NCBI RefSeq assembly: GCF_914271545.1
Contig: NZ_CAJZAH010000002.1
Location: 930,001-994,000 of the forward strand
Reading direction: 5' to 3'
DNA length: 64,000 bases
Origin: Cupriavidus respiraculi
Lineage (GTDB): Bacteria > Pseudomonadota > Gammaproteobacteria > Burkholderiales > Burkholderiaceae
How positions within the stretch are numbered: position 1 is the first letter of the stretch; each line of letters opens with the position of its first letter. The position numbers and the translations under genes are program-made. This document shows positions 1-9,469 of this stretch, piece after piece. The notes beneath the pieces are model-generated. The model was not told the origin of the DNA, did not search any database, and worked only from the letters and a program-made list of their open reading frames with translations.

Positions 1-11
1 CAAAGGACACC

Positions 12-1127
12 ATGACCGACATCGAGCGCTCCCTGCGCCGCCCGCTGCTGGGCGCCGCACTCTCCGCTGCCGCCCTGGGCCTGTGTGGCATCTCCCCCAA
101 CTTGCTCGCCGCCGGCAAACGCCGCGTCAGCATCCGTGAAGAAGAAATCGATCCCGGCCGCTATCGCGCCGACGGCGGCAATGCGCAAGCCCGCGCGTTT
201 ATCGACGAGATGGTCGTCAGGCACGGTTTCGAGCGCGCCGCGCTCAACGACTGGTTCAGCCAGACCGCCTACTCCGCCACCGTGGCGCGCCTGATCATGC
301 CGCCCTCGACGCCGGGCCGGAAAAGCTGGCGCGCCTATCGCTCGCGCTTTATCGAGCCGATCCGCATCAACGCCGGCGTGCGCTTCTGGCAGGAGCATCG
401 CGACACGCTGCGCCGCGCGGAAGCCGAGTTCGGCGTACCGGCCTCGGTCATCGTCGGCATCATCGGCGTCGAAACCATCTACGGCCGCGACATGGGCACG
501 TTCCGCGTGATGGACTCCCTGTCGACGCTGGCATTCGACTATCCCGACACGCCCAACCGCGCCGCGCGCACCACGCTGTTCCGCAACCAGCTGCAGGACT
601 ACCTGCTGTGGTGCCGTGAAACCCGCACCGACGTCTTCTCCGTGCTGGGCTCGTATGCCGGCGCGATCGGCATCCCGCAGTTCATGCCGACGAGCCTGCG
701 CGAGTATGCGCTGGACTACAACGGCGACGGCCGCATCGACCTGCGCAACAGCGCGGTCGACGCCATCGGCAGCGTCGCGCGCTTTCTGCAGCTGCATGGC
801 TGGGAACCCGGCAGGCCCGTGGCCTGGCGCCTGGGGCAGGACGAGGGCAGCCGCGGCGTAGCGGCCGCCGCGGCGGATGGCGAACCGTGGCCGACGCGGA
901 CCCTGAACCAGTTGCTCAAGGCGGGACTGCGCGTGGACGAGCCCATCGACATCGCGCGCGAGGGAGAGACGGGCGTGCTGGTGGTCGACCTGCCGACGCC
1001 GGACGCGCCCACCGAGTACATGATCGGCCTGCGCAATTTCTATGTGCTGACGCGGTATAACCGCAGCTTCTTTTATGCGCTGTCGGTGTATCAGCTGGGC
1101 GAGGCGGTGAAGGCGGCGATGGTTTGA
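12..1127 (+). CDS. mltB: Lytic murein transglycosylase B
   Basis: Periplasmic or outer-membrane-associated muramidase that cleaves the MurNAc-GlcNAc bond of peptidoglycan to give 1,6-anhydroMurNAc ends. The 371-residue protein starts with a twin-arginine-containing hydrophobic leader (about residues 8-33, ending LLAAG). The SLT/MltB-type catalytic domain fills the rest. The catalytic glutamate is probably E154 in GVETIYG, and the family motif GAIGIPQFMPTS lies near residues 217-228, followed by YNGDGRIDL. An AAGGA ribosome-binding sequence lies just ahead of the ATG at position 12. The gene converges on cysM across a bidirectional terminator. No lipobox is seen, so a soluble periplasmic form is as likely as a lipoprotein. 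The family call is very secure; the precise cellular form is inferred. Confidence 0.95.
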   Translation: MTDIERSLRRPLLGAALSAAALGLCGISPNLLAAGKRRVSIREEEIDPGRYRADGGNAQARAFIDEMVVRHGFERAALNDWFSQTAYSATVARLIMPPSTPGRKSWRAYRSRFIEPIRINAGVRFWQEHRDTLRRAEAEFGVPASVIVGIIGVETIYGRDMGTFRVMDSLSTLAFDYPDTPNRAARTTLFRNQLQDYLLWCRETRTDVFSVLGSYAGAIGIPQFMPTSLREYALDYNGDGRIDLRNSAVDAIGSVARFLQLHGWEPGRPVAWRLGQDEGSRGVAAAAADGEPWPTRTLNQLLKAGLRVDEPIDIAREGETGVLVVDLPTPDAPTEYMIGLRNFYVLTRYNRSFFYALSVYQLGEAVKAAMV

Positions 1128-1156
1128 GGTTTTCTGGCGTCCTGACACCCCATACG

Positions 1157-1185
1157 AAAAAAGCCGCGAAATCCGCGGCTTTTTT
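1157..1185. terminator. Bidirectional intrinsic terminator between mltB and cysM
   Basis: A GC-rich stem (GCCGCG pairing with CGCGGC) is flanked by an A-tract on the left and a T-tract on the right. It can therefore end transcription from both mltB (+) and cysM (-), which converge here. Confidence 0.85.
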
Positions 1186-1206
1186 CTTGCCCCTGGGAAG
1201 AACCCC

Positions 1207-2109
1207 TCACGCCGGAAACACCCCCGTCGACAGATAGCGGTCGCCGCGGTCGCAGACCACGAACACGATCGTCGCGTTCTCCACCTCTTCGGCAATCCGC
1301 AGCGCCACGCACAGCGCCCCGGCGGCCGAGATGCCGCAGAAGATGCCTTCCTCGCGCGCCATGCGGCGGGCCATATGTTCGGCGTCCGCCTGGCTGACCG
1401 GCTCGGTGCGGTCGACATGCCGGGCATCGTAGATCTTCGGCAGATAGGCCTCGGGCCACTTGCGGATGCCGGGGATCCGCGAGCCTTCCGCCGGCTGCGC
1501 GCCGACGATCTGCACCTGCGGGTTCTGCTCCTTCAGATAGCGCGACACGCCGGTAATGGTGCCGGTGGTCCCCATCGCGGATACGAAATGCGTGATGCGG
1601 CCTTCGGTGTCGCGCCAGATTTCCGGGCCCGTGGTTTCGTAATGCGCCTGCGGATTGTCCGGGTTGGCGAACTGGTCCAGGATGATGCCCTTGCCTTCGC
1701 GCTCCATCGAGTCGGCCAGGTCGCGGGCGTATTCCATGCCGCCCTTGACCGGCGTGAGCACGATCTCGGCGCCATACGCGGCCATGCTCTGGCGGCGCTC
1801 CAGGCTCAAGTCCTCGGGCATGATCAGCACCATGCGGTAGCCGCGAATGGCGGCGGCCATGGCCAGCGCGATCCCGGTATTGCCGGAGGTCGCTTCGATC
1901 AGGGTATCGCCGGGCTTGATGCGGCCACGCGCTTCGGCGCGCGCGATCATCGATACGGCGGGACGGTCCTTGACCGAGCCGGCCGGGTTGTTGCCTTCTA
2001 GCTTGCCGAGGATGACATTGCCGCGCTCGGCATTCGCCGCGCCGGGGATGCGCTGCAGTTGCACCAGCGGCGTATTGCCGATGGTGTCTTCGATCGTCTT
2101 GTAGGCCAT
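1207..2109 (-). CDS. cysM: Cysteine synthase B (O-acetylserine sulfhydrylase B)
   Basis: PLP-dependent beta-substitution enzyme of fold type II. It makes cysteine (or S-sulfocysteine from thiosulfate) from O-acetylserine in the cytoplasm. The 300-residue protein carries the PLP lysine K47 in NPAGSVKDRP and the phosphate/substrate loop TSGNTG near residues 74-79. A glycine-rich PLP-phosphate loop (MGTTGT) lies mid-protein. The pre-lysine sequence EGNNPAGS is closer to CysM than to CysK. An in-frame upstream extension exists, but the start at 2109 (MAYKTIEDT) is where homology to the family begins. It is the first gene of the long minus-strand block and stands apart from other sulfur genes. Confidence 0.93.
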   Translation of the reverse strand: MAYKTIEDTIGNTPLVQLQRIPGAANAERGNVILGKLEGNNPAGSVKDRPAVSMIARAEARGRIKPGDTLIEATSGNTGIALAMAAAIRGYRMVLIMPEDLSLERRQSMAAYGAEIVLTPVKGGMEYARDLADSMEREGKGIILDQFANPDNPQAHYETTGPEIWRDTEGRITHFVSAMGTTGTITGVSRYLKEQNPQVQIVGAQPAEGSRIPGIRKWPEAYLPKIYDARHVDRTEPVSQADAEHMARRMAREEGIFCGISAAGALCVALRIAEEVENATIVFVVCDRGDRYLSTGVFPA

Positions 2110-2206
2110 GGTGCAGTGGGTTCCGATGTCGGCGCCCATTGTAATCCAGTCACCATGCCCTCGTTGGCGGCAGGGCGGCAGCGCGCCGCCCCCGGCCGCC
2201 GCCGGT

Positions 2207-3505
2207 TCACTGTTCCGATCGGCGCTTGCCCAGCAGGTGGTACAGCAGGATGCAACCAAAGGTGGCGGTCCCGATGCCGCCCAGCGTCATGCCGCCGAAG
2301 CGCAGCGTGAGGTCGCCGGCGGCCACGGTCAGCGTCGCGCCCACCGTGATGAGGTTGCGCGAATTGGAGAAATCTACCTTGTTCTCGACCCAGATCCGGC
2401 CCGCCGTGGCGGCGATCAGGCCGAAGACCACGATGGTCAGGCCGCCGATCACGGGGCCCGGGATGGTCAGGATCAGCGCACCAAACTTCGGCGAGAATCC
2501 GAGCAGGATCGCGACCAGCGCCGCCACCACGAAGATCAGCGTGGAATAGATGCGCGTCACCGCCATCACGCCCATGTTCTCGGCATAGGTGGTGACGCCC
2601 GTGCCGCCGCCGCCCGCCGACAGCATCGTGGCGATGCCGTCGCCGATAAAGGCGCGGCCGATATACGGGTCCAGGTTGCGGCCCGTCATCACGCCGATCG
2701 CCTTGATATGGCCCAGGTTCTCGGCCACCAGCACGATGGCCACGGGCGCGATCAGCAGCATCGCGCTCATCTCGAACACCGGGGTGGTAAAGGCCGGCAT
2801 GCCGAACCAGCTGGCCGACGCCACGCCGGAGAAGTCGATGGCCTTGCCCATGCCCAGCGTGTTCGCGCAGACATAGTAGGCGAGATAGCCGATCAGGCCG
2901 CCGATCAGCACGGGCAGGCGCCCCGCCATGCCCGGCGCGCGCACCGCCACCAGGCCGACCGCCACCACCGTCAGCAGGCCGATCCAGGTGTCCAGCGGCG
3001 CGGCGCTGACCGCCTTGACCGCCACGGGCGCCAGGTTCAGGCCGATCGCCGCGACGATCGCGCCGGTCACCACGGGCGGCATCAGCCTTTCCACCCAGCG
3101 ATAGCCGACCGCCTGCACCACCAGGCCGATGACCGTATAGAGCGCGCCGGCGGCGACGATGCCGCCCAGCGCGACCGGGATGTTCGGATTGGGACCGCTG
3201 CCGGCATAGCCGGTGGCCGCGATCACCACGGCGATGAAGGCGAAGCTCGAACCGAGATAGCTCGGGACGCGCCCGCGCACGCACAGGAAGAAGATCAGCG
3301 TGCCGATGCCCGAGAACAGGATGGCGATATTGGGATTGAAGCCCATCAGGATGGGCGCGATCGCGGTCGAGCCGAACATCGCCACCACGTGCTGGATGCC
3401 GGCGAGGATGGTCTGCCCCGGCGGCAGCATCTCGTCCGGTCCGATCACCCCTTCGGTCTTCAATCGCCATTTCGGCAGGAAGCCCGTGTCCTCGCCATTT
3501 GCCAT
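2207..3505 (-). CDS. uraA: Uracil/xanthine permease, NCS2 (UraA) family
   Basis: Inner-membrane nucleobase:cation symporter of the NCS2 (SLC23) family, about 432 residues with a high density of hydrophobic helices (expected 14 segments). The N-terminal motif GIQHVVAMFGSTAIAPILMG is typical of UraA/uracil permeases, followed by GFNPNIAILFSGIGTL. A glycine-rich stretch (SAGGGGTGVTTYAENMGVM, about residues 298-316) matches the substrate-binding region around helix 10 in this family. Uracil is the likeliest substrate, but xanthine or uric acid cannot be excluded from sequence alone. It stands as a single gene between cysM and the comEA-like gene. Confidence 0.88.
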   Translation of the reverse strand: MANGEDTGFLPKWRLKTEGVIGPDEMLPPGQTILAGIQHVVAMFGSTAIAPILMGFNPNIAILFSGIGTLIFFLCVRGRVPSYLGSSFAFIAVVIAATGYAGSGPNPNIPVALGGIVAAGALYTVIGLVVQAVGYRWVERLMPPVVTGAIVAAIGLNLAPVAVKAVSAAPLDTWIGLLTVVAVGLVAVRAPGMAGRLPVLIGGLIGYLAYYVCANTLGMGKAIDFSGVASASWFGMPAFTTPVFEMSAMLLIAPVAIVLVAENLGHIKAIGVMTGRNLDPYIGRAFIGDGIATMLSAGGGGTGVTTYAENMGVMAVTRIYSTLIFVVAALVAILLGFSPKFGALILTIPGPVIGGLTIVVFGLIAATAGRIWVENKVDFSNSRNLITVGATLTVAAGDLTLRFGGMTLGGIGTATFGCILLYHLLGKRRSEQ

Positions 3506-3645
3506 CGTTGCACTCCCGTTGTGTCGCCGGGCTTCGGCCTGACGCCGCCCGGCATGGTTATGGTGTTGAGTTGGCGGGACCGACCCCGCGCAGCGCCCGC
3601 ATCATACCGCGCGGTATGGGCGCTGCGAAGGCGCTCGGACCGCGG

Positions 3646-4038
3646 TCACCGCGCCGGCTTCGCGGCGTGCCGGTCTGCCCCGCCGGCCTTGCCGCCGCGC
3701 ACCTCGACCGGGCCGGCGGCACTCTTGACGCCCTTGCCGTCCTTGCCATCCTTGCGGCCGGCACTGGCCGTCCCCGCCCTGCCGATGACCAGGCCCTCTT
3801 CCTGCAAATGCGCGATGGACTTGGGACCGAGTCCCTTGACGCGGTGCGCGAGGTCCTCCGCGTCCTTGAAGGCGCCCTGCTTGCCGCGCTCCTCGACGAT
3901 GCGCCGCGCCATGGCCGGGCCGATGCCCTTGACGTCGTTCAGCGCCGCCTCGTCCGCGCTGTTGACGTCGACGGACGCGAACGCGGTTCCTGCCAGCGGC
4001 AGGCAGCATGCCGCGGCCAGCAATATGTGCTTGATCAT
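3646..4038 (-). CDS. ComEA-like helix-hairpin-helix DNA-binding protein
   Basis: A 130-residue protein with an N-terminal signal peptide (about residues 1-21, ending GTAFA). It is followed by a single ComEA-type HhH domain: VDVNSADEAALNDVKGIG, about residues 23-40, then a second hairpin VKGLGPKSI near 67-75. ComEA-family proteins bind incoming double-stranded DNA non-specifically in the periplasm during natural transformation. The C-terminal third is a low-complexity Lys/Gly/Ala-rich tail that probably adds DNA affinity. No other competence gene lies beside it, so a role in DNA uptake is inferred from the family only. Confidence 0.85.
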   Translation of the reverse strand: MIKHILLAAACCLPLAGTAFASVDVNSADEAALNDVKGIGPAMARRIVEERGKQGAFKDAEDLAHRVKGLGPKSIAHLQEEGLVIGRAGTASAGRKDGKDGKGVKSAAGPVEVRGGKAGGADRHAAKPAR

Positions 4039-4217
4039 GAAAGAGGGCTCCTATCCGTGAGATTGCGGTTGTGGTGACCTTGCCCGACTGTCTCGGCAAG
4101 GGAGTCCGCAGGATAAGAGCCCCGTCTGGCGCCGGCGCGCGCCGCAACAAATGTTGACGCCGATCGCACGCGATCGTGTCCGCCGGGTCCGGCGCGAGGC
4201 CGGTGTCGTGCCCCGCG

Positions 4218-5228
4218 TCAGCCGTTGCGGTCGCCGCCGTTGCGCTCCATCAGCCAGCGACAGTAGCGCGACACGCCTTCCTCGACCGTGTAGAACGGCG
4301 CGGTATAGCCTGCGCCGCGCAGCCGCGACACGTCGGACTGGGTGAAGCTCTGGTACTTGCCGCGCAGCGCGTCCGGAAACTTGATGTACTCCACCAGCCC
4401 TTCCTGGACCATGTCCTCGAGCGTCAGCGGCGGCCGGCCTTCGGCCGCGCGCAACGTGTTGACCACCGTCGTCGCGATATCGTTGAACGGCTGCGCCCGT
4501 CCGGTGCCCAGGTTGAAGATGCCGGACTTCTCGGGATGGTCCAGGAAGAACAGGTTGACCTTCACCACGTCCTCGACCGACACGAAGTCGCGGCTGTGGC
4601 CACCGGGACCGTAGCCGCCGTATTCGCCGAACAGCTTGACCGTCCCGTCCGCGCGGAACTGGTTGAAGTTGTGGAACGCCACGGACGCCATGCGTCCCTT
4701 GTGCGCCTCGCGGGGCCCGTACACGTTGAAGTAGCGGAAGCCGACGATCTGCGACAGCGCGTTGGGCAGCGTGCGGCGCACGACCTGGTCGAAGAGGAAC
4801 TTCGAATACCCGTACACGTTGAGCGGCTGCTCGTGGGCGCGGTCTTCCTTGAAGGTCTGCGAGGCGCCGTAGGTCGCCGCCGACGACGCGTACAGGAACT
4901 GCGTGCCCTGCTCCAGGCAGGACGCCATCAGCGCCTTCGAATAGCGGTAGTTGTTCTCCATCATGTAGCGGCCGTCGGTCTCCATGGTGTCCGAGCAGGC
5001 GCCTTCATGGAAGATCGCACGCACCTTGCCGAAATCCCCGCGCGCGTAGCGCTCCAGGAATTCGGTCTTGTCCAGGTAGTCGGAGATCTCGCAGTCGACC
5101 AGATTGTGGAACTTGTCGGCGCGCGTCAGGTTGTCGACGGCGATGACGTTGTCCTCGCCGCGCTCGTTCAGCCCCTTGACGAGATTGCTGCCGATGAAGC
5201 CGGCCGCGCCGGTAACGATGATGGTCAT
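4218..5228 (-). CDS. hldD: ADP-L-glycero-D-manno-heptose 6-epimerase
   Basis: Last step of ADP-L-beta-D-heptose synthesis for the LPS inner core: NADP-dependent inversion at C6. The 336-residue protein is an extended short-chain dehydrogenase. It has the Rossmann glycine motif [10 protein letters not shown] at residues 6-15 and the catalytic Tyr139-x3-Lys143 (YGYSK). The HldD hallmark [16 protein letters not shown] is present in the middle. Downstream of rfaE1 on the same strand with a 28-base gap, so it is probably co-transcribed with rfaE1 and ugd. Synonym rfaD/waaD. Confidence 0.96.
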   Translation of the reverse strand: MTIIVTGAAGFIGSNLVKGLNERGEDNVIAVDNLTRADKFHNLVDCEISDYLDKTEFLERYARGDFGKVRAIFHEGACSDTMETDGRYMMENNYRYSKALMASCLEQGTQFLYASSAATYGASQTFKEDRAHEQPLNVYGYSKFLFDQVVRRTLPNALSQIVGFRYFNVYGPREAHKGRMASVAFHNFNQFRADGTVKLFGEYGGYGPGGHSRDFVSVEDVVKVNLFFLDHPEKSGIFNLGTGRAQPFNDIATTVVNTLRAAEGRPPLTLEDMVQEGLVEYIKFPDALRGKYQSFTQSDVSRLRGAGYTAPFYTVEEGVSRYCRWLMERNGGDRNG

Positions 5229-5256
5229 GGTGAATCCAGCAGGACGAAAGGCGCGC

Positions 5257-6204
5257 TCACGCGGAGGCGCCGAACAATTCAGGATAGGTGACGACGGCGG
5301 TGCCGAGCTTGCCGACGACGATGGCGCCCGCGCGGTTGGCGTGCTGCACGGCCTCCTTCAGCGGCACGCCGGCCCCCAGCATGGTCGCCAGCGTGGCGAT
5401 CACGGTATCGCCCGCGCCGGATACGTCATAGACCTCGCGCGCCTGGGCGGACACATGCAGCACCTCGGCCTCGGTGTACAGCGTCATGCCCTCCTCCGAA
5501 CGCGTCAGCAGCAGCGCCTCGAGCTGCAGCTGCCGGCGCAGGTTCTGCGCGCGGATGGTCAGGTCCGCCTCGGTCTTCCAGGCCCCCACCACATGCCGCA
5601 TCTCCGCCCGGTTCGGGGTGATCAGCGTGGCGCCGCGATAGCGCGAATAGTCGTCGCCCTTCGGGTCCACCAGCACGGCCTTGCCGGCGGCCCGGCCGGC
5701 CTCGATCATGCGGGCGACATGGGCCAGCCCGCCCTTGGCATAGTCGGACAGCACCACCACCTCGTAGTCCCTTACCAGCCCGTTGAAGCGGTCGAGCACA
5801 GAGGCCAGGGTCTCGTGCGCGGGCGGGTTTTCGAAGTCCACGCGCAGCAACTGCTGCTGGTGCGCGATCACGCGCAGCTTGATCGTGGTGTTGACGCTGG
5901 CATCGCGGTGCAGGTAGGGCTGCACCTTGTCGGCGGCCAGCAGCGCTTCGAGCGTGCGGCCGGGCTCGTCGTCACCGACCACGCCGAGCATGCCAACCTG
6001 AGCGCCCAGCGCGGAGGCATTGCGCGCCACGTTGGCCGCGCCGCCCAGGCGCTCGTCGCTGCGCTTGACCTGCACCACCGGGACCGGAGCCTCGGGCGAA
6101 ATGCGGTCGACATCGCCGAACCAGTAGCGGTCCAGCATCATGTCGCCGACCACCAGAATGCGCGATTGCCGGATCTGTTCCAGCGGAATTGCGTTCTTGC
6201 TCAT
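5257..6204 (-). CDS. rfaE1: D-glycero-beta-D-manno-heptose-7-phosphate kinase (monofunctional HldE N-domain)
   Basis: PfkB/ribokinase-family kinase that phosphorylates heptose-7-phosphate at C1 for LPS core synthesis. The 315-residue protein has the N-terminal GG-containing substrate motif ([11 protein letters not shown], about 52-62). The C-terminal PfkB signature DVSGAGDT has D266 as the likely catalytic base. It ends where the enterobacterial HldE kinase domain ends, so the C-terminal adenylyltransferase domain is missing and must be encoded elsewhere (rfaE2/hldC). An AAAGGA Shine-Dalgarno sequence precedes the ATG at 6204. It sits between ugd and hldD in the same direction. Confidence 0.93.
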   Translation of the reverse strand: MSKNAIPLEQIRQSRILVVGDMMLDRYWFGDVDRISPEAPVPVVQVKRSDERLGGAANVARNASALGAQVGMLGVVGDDEPGRTLEALLAADKVQPYLHRDASVNTTIKLRVIAHQQQLLRVDFENPPAHETLASVLDRFNGLVRDYEVVVLSDYAKGGLAHVARMIEAGRAAGKAVLVDPKGDDYSRYRGATLITPNRAEMRHVVGAWKTEADLTIRAQNLRRQLQLEALLLTRSEEGMTLYTEAEVLHVSAQAREVYDVSGAGDTVIATLATMLGAGVPLKEAVQHANRAGAIVVGKLGTAVVTYPELFGASA

Positions 6205-6258
6205 GCACGTCCTTTCGGCAGCGCCGCCGTCGAGGGCGGGCTGCGTGTCATTGGCGCA

Positions 6259-7632
6259 TCAGGGCGTCACCTGCGGACGCCCGATCGCATGGTATTCAAT
6301 GCCGACGTCGCTCATCATCGTCGGCTCGTACAGGTTGCGCCCGTCGAAGATCACGGGCGACTTCAGGCGCCGCTTGATCTGCGTGAAGTCCGGACTGCGG
6401 AAGACCTTCCACTCGGTCAGGATCACCAGCGCATCGGCGCCATCCAGCGCTTCCATCTGCGCCTCGCAGAACTTCAGGCGGCCATAGCCGCCATCGATGC
6501 CGGCGAGGTCTTCCTCCAGCACGCGGCGCGCCTCGGGCAGCGCCACGGGATCGTGCAGGCGCAGCGAAGCGCCGCGCGAGACCAGTTCGCGCGCCAGCAC
6601 GCGCGACGGGGCCTCGCGCATATCGTCGGTGTTGGGCTTGAACGCCAGGCCCCAGAAGGCAAACGTATGCCCGCTCAGGTCGGCGCCGAAGCGCGCGGCC
6701 ACCTTGTTGCCCAGCACGCTTTTTTGCGCCTGGTTGACCGCCTCGACCGCCTCCAGCACGCGCATGGTCTTGCCGTGGGCGGCGGCGGTGCGCATCATCG
6801 CCTGCACGTCCTTCGGAAAGCACGATCCGCCATAGCCGGCGCCGGCATAGAGGAAGCTGTAGCCGATGCGCGGGTCGGAGCCGATGCCCAGGCGCACCAG
6901 TTCGATGTCGGCGCCCACCTCGTCGGCCAGGTTGGCCAGCTCGTTCATGAACGAGATGCGCGTGGCCAGCATCGAGTTGGCGGCGTACTTGGTGAACTCG
7001 GCGGAGCGCACGTCCATGTAGAAGGTGCGCTCGTGATTGCGGTTGAAGGGCGCGTACAGCGAACGCATGATGGCCTTGGCATGGCGGCCGTTCGCATCGC
7101 CGTTGCACCCGAGCACGATGCGGTCGGGGCGCATGAAGTCTTCGACCGCGGCGCCTTCCTTCAGAAATTCCGGGTTGGAGACCACCGAGAACTGCAGGTC
7201 TTCCAAACCTCGCTGCGCGAGCTCCTCGCGAATCACCGCCGCCACACGGTCGCCGGTGCCCACCGGCACGGTGGACTTGTCCACCACGATCTTGAAGCCC
7301 GTCATGTGGCGGCCGATGGCGTGCGCGGCCGCCAGCACATAGCGCAGGTCGGCGGAGCCGTCCTCGCCGGCGGGGGTACCGACGGCGATGAACTGCACGT
7401 CGGCGTGATCGACGGCGGCGGCCACGTCGGTGGAAAAGACGAGGCGTCCCGCGTCGCGGTTGCGCTGGATCAGCTCCTTCAGGCCGGGCTCGTAGATCGG
7501 CACGGTGCCTTCGTTCAGCTGCGCGACCTTGCTTTCGTCCACATCGAGGCAGAACACGTCATTGCCGAGTTCCGCCAGGCATGCGCCGGTCACGAGGCCG
7601 ACGTAGCCGCTGCCGATGATGGTGACTTTCAT
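6259..7632 (-). CDS. ugd: UDP-glucose 6-dehydrogenase
   Basis: Cytoplasmic NAD-dependent oxidation of UDP-glucose to UDP-glucuronate, a precursor for surface polysaccharide or lipid A modification. The 457-residue protein begins with a Rossmann motif ([15 protein letters not shown]). The catalytic Cys271 lies in [10 protein letters not shown], and the C-terminal UDP-binding domain includes [23 protein letters not shown] motif lies 8 bases before the ATG. The leader between lapB and ugd contains six degenerate GTGACA hexamers. It is upstream of rfaE1 and hldD on the same strand, giving a nucleotide-sugar cluster. Confidence 0.96.
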   Translation of the reverse strand: MKVTIIGSGYVGLVTGACLAELGNDVFCLDVDESKVAQLNEGTVPIYEPGLKELIQRNRDAGRLVFSTDVAAAVDHADVQFIAVGTPAGEDGSADLRYVLAAAHAIGRHMTGFKIVVDKSTVPVGTGDRVAAVIREELAQRGLEDLQFSVVSNPEFLKEGAAVEDFMRPDRIVLGCNGDANGRHAKAIMRSLYAPFNRNHERTFYMDVRSAEFTKYAANSMLATRISFMNELANLADEVGADIELVRLGIGSDPRIGYSFLYAGAGYGGSCFPKDVQAMMRTAAAHGKTMRVLEAVEAVNQAQKSVLGNKVAARFGADLSGHTFAFWGLAFKPNTDDMREAPSRVLARELVSRGASLRLHDPVALPEARRVLEEDLAGIDGGYGRLKFCEAQMEALDGADALVILTEWKVFRSPDFTQIKRRLKSPVIFDGRNLYEPTMMSDVGIEYHAIGRPQVTP

Positions 7633-7644
7633 TGCTCGAGCTCC

Positions 7645-7680
7645 GTAACGGTGACAGTAACAGTGACAATGACAGTGACG
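7645..7680. repeat. Six-unit degenerate hexanucleotide tandem repeat in the ugd leader
   Basis: On the plus strand six consecutive hexamers read GTAACG, GTGACA, GTAACA, GTGACA, ATGACA, GTGACG. They fill most of the 67 bases between the lapB stop and the ugd start, about 12 bases upstream of the ugd ATG. No gene overlaps them. Confidence 0.85.
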
Positions 7681-7699
7681 AAATCAGGCGCGGACCCGC

Positions 7700-8941
7700 T
7701 CAGCCCAGTGCCTCGGTCCGGCGTGGGGCATAGGTTTCCCAGCGATTGCAGCCGGGGCATTGCCAATAGAACAGTCGCGCGCGGAAGCCGCATTCGCGGC
7801 ACGTGTAGCGGGCCAGGTTGCGCGTGCGCAGCTGCAGCAGGTCGCGGATGGCCGCAACTTCCTGCGCCTGTTCCTGTCCGGCCGCGGTGGCGACAGGCGC
7901 GTCGGTAGCGGCGGCTTCGCCCGCGCCGGCGATGGCAACCTCGGCGCTCTGGCTGGCCTGGGCCGCCTGGGCATCGAAATAGCGCGTCAGCGCGAGCAGC
8001 GACGGCTGGCGGCGCAATTGCTCGCGCATCACCGCCACGGCCGCCTCGGCGCCATTGAGTTCGAGTTCGGCGCGGTAGGCCGTATCGAGCAGTTCGGCGG
8101 CCAGGCCGGTCTTGAGCAGGCCGCGCAGCCAATCGATGGCCTGCCCCGCTTCGCCCAGCTCGCGATAGGCCTTGACCACGCGGTCGGCCACCAGCGGCAG
8201 GAACGACGCATCCTGCGTCTCGATCGACAGCCAGTGGCGCAGCGCGCCGCGCGCGTCGCCGGCGGCCATCGCGACATCGCCGAGCAGCATGCGCGCACGC
8301 ACGTTCTTCGGATTCTCGCGCAGGGCCTGCTCCAGCCATTCGACCGCCGCCTCGGGCTCCTTGCGCTGCAGCGACTCCTGGGCCAGCTCGCAGCAGAACT
8401 GGGCGATCTGCACGCTGTAGTCCTGCCGGTTCAACGCCTGGATCTCGCGGGCCGCGTCGATGGCCTTGCGCCATTCCTTCTCGACCTCGTACAGCTCCAG
8501 CAGCACGCGCTTGGCCGACGCCTCGTAGGGCCCGGACATCAGGCGGCGCAGCGATTCTTCCGCGCGGTCGAGCAGGCCGGCACGCAGGTAATCCTGCCCC
8601 AACTCGTACAGCGCATGCTCGCGCTCCGGGTCCGGCAGGTCCGGCCGCGTGGCCAGGTTCTGGTGCACGCGGATGGCGCGCTCGGTTTCGCCGCGGCGGC
8701 GGAACAGCGCGCCCAGCGCGAAATGCAGTTCAGTGGTTTCGGGATCGAGCCGCGCGACCTCGATAAAGGCGTCGATGGCCTTGTCGGGCTGCTCGTTCAG
8801 CAGGAAATTCAGGCCCTTGAAGTAGGAGCGCGGCAACGCGCCCTGCTCGCTCATCAACTGGCGCACATCGAAGCGCGCCGCCATCCAGCCTAGCCCGAAT
8901 ACGAGCGGAAGCGCCAACAGCCACCAGGTTTCAAAGATCAT
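7700..8941 (-). CDS. lapB: Lipopolysaccharide assembly protein LapB (YciM)
   Basis: Inner-membrane-anchored TPR protein that adapts FtsH to degrade LpxC and so sets LPS synthesis. The 413-residue protein has one N-terminal membrane segment (about residues 3-20) and a cytoplasmic array of TPR units from about residue 35 to 330. An Ala/Glu-rich linker follows. The C-terminal rubredoxin-type metal knuckle has four cysteines (CREC then CPGC, about residues 383-403), as in E. coli YciM. Its start abuts the lapA stop (lapA ends at 8945, this gene begins at 8941), so the two are co-transcribed and probably translationally linked. Confidence 0.94.
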   Translation of the reverse strand: MIFETWWLLALPLVFGLGWMAARFDVRQLMSEQGALPRSYFKGLNFLLNEQPDKAIDAFIEVARLDPETTELHFALGALFRRRGETERAIRVHQNLATRPDLPDPEREHALYELGQDYLRAGLLDRAEESLRRLMSGPYEASAKRVLLELYEVEKEWRKAIDAAREIQALNRQDYSVQIAQFCCELAQESLQRKEPEAAVEWLEQALRENPKNVRARMLLGDVAMAAGDARGALRHWLSIETQDASFLPLVADRVVKAYRELGEAGQAIDWLRGLLKTGLAAELLDTAYRAELELNGAEAAVAVMREQLRRQPSLLALTRYFDAQAAQASQSAEVAIAGAGEAAATDAPVATAAGQEQAQEVAAIRDLLQLRTRNLARYTCRECGFRARLFYWQCPGCNRWETYAPRRTEALG

Positions 8942-8944
8942 TGC

Positions 8945-9268
8945 TCAGACTTTCGGGCCGATTGCGTTATAGGGCACCGGCGCTTGACGGGAGGGCGGCG
9001 CCGGTTCGGTGGCCGTCGCCGCGCGAACCGCGCCCAGCGACCGGCGCAGGCGCGCAATCTCCATCCGCTGCCGCATCAGGCCCGGCGCGACCGCGGCCAG
9101 CGCGGCGACGATGCCCAGGCCGAAGGCCGCCAGCAGGATCAGGATCAGCGGCGCACGCCACACCATGTCGAAGAACAGCTGCAGCGAAGCCTCGGCCGTA
9201 TTGCGCAGCGCCAGCACGAACAGCAGCGCGAACAGGACGATACGAATAATCCAGGCGACAAGTTTCAT
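8945..9268 (-). CDS. lapA: Lipopolysaccharide assembly protein LapA domain protein
   Basis: A small 107-residue inner-membrane protein (DUF1049/LapA). It has two hydrophobic segments, about residues 3-20 and 40-63, and a short basic, Pro/Ala-rich cytoplasmic tail. In E. coli LapA partners with LapB in LPS assembly. I chose the ATG at 9268 (MKLVAWIIR) because family homology starts there; the upstream in-frame extension crosses the ihfB terminator and is not credible. It lies immediately ahead of lapB, separated from ihfB by a strong terminator, so lapAB probably has its own promoter in 9269-9395. Confidence 0.9.
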   Translation of the reverse strand: MKLVAWIIRIVLFALLFVLALRNTAEASLQLFFDMVWRAPLILILLAAFGLGIVAALAAVAPGLMRQRMEIARLRRSLGAVRAATATEPAPPSRQAPVPYNAIGPKV

Positions 9269-9399
9269 GCAGGTGACCAGATGCGGATGAATCGGACGGC
9301 AGGACACGCCGGCAGCGTGGCACCGCGGCGAATTCCCGGCATTGTAGCGGATCGATTCCGCCACACGGCGATTGGGCCGGCCACGAAATGGAAACAAAA

Positions 9400-9423
9400 A
9401 AAGCGCTCCCGAGGGAGCGCTTT
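9400..9423 (-). terminator. Intrinsic terminator downstream of ihfB
   Basis: Perfect inverted repeat of AAAGCGCTCCC with a 3-nt loop. On the minus strand it is followed by a T-rich run (complement of 9392-9400). It lies about 47 bases past the ihfB stop and ends the rpsA-ihfB transcript before lapA. Confidence 0.88.
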
Positions 9424-9469
9424 CCGAATACAAGCTGCTGCTGACCGCAGCCGTGGAACGTCTGGCCCG

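Noticed and set aside
2108-4060. A 650-codon plus-strand open frame opposite the uracil permease and comEA genes
   Set aside because: It is His/Arg/Asp-rich with no family resemblance and is the GC-driven antisense shadow of two well-supported minus-strand genes.
7645-7680. CRISPR-like or microsatellite phase-variation switch
   Set aside because: The unit is six bases and outside a reading frame, so it cannot frameshift a gene; it is reported only as a leader repeat.
5104-7908. A 934-codon plus-strand open frame opposite hldD, rfaE1 and ugd
   Set aside because: The composition is typical of antisense translation in high-GC DNA, and all three genes beneath it have intact catalytic motifs.
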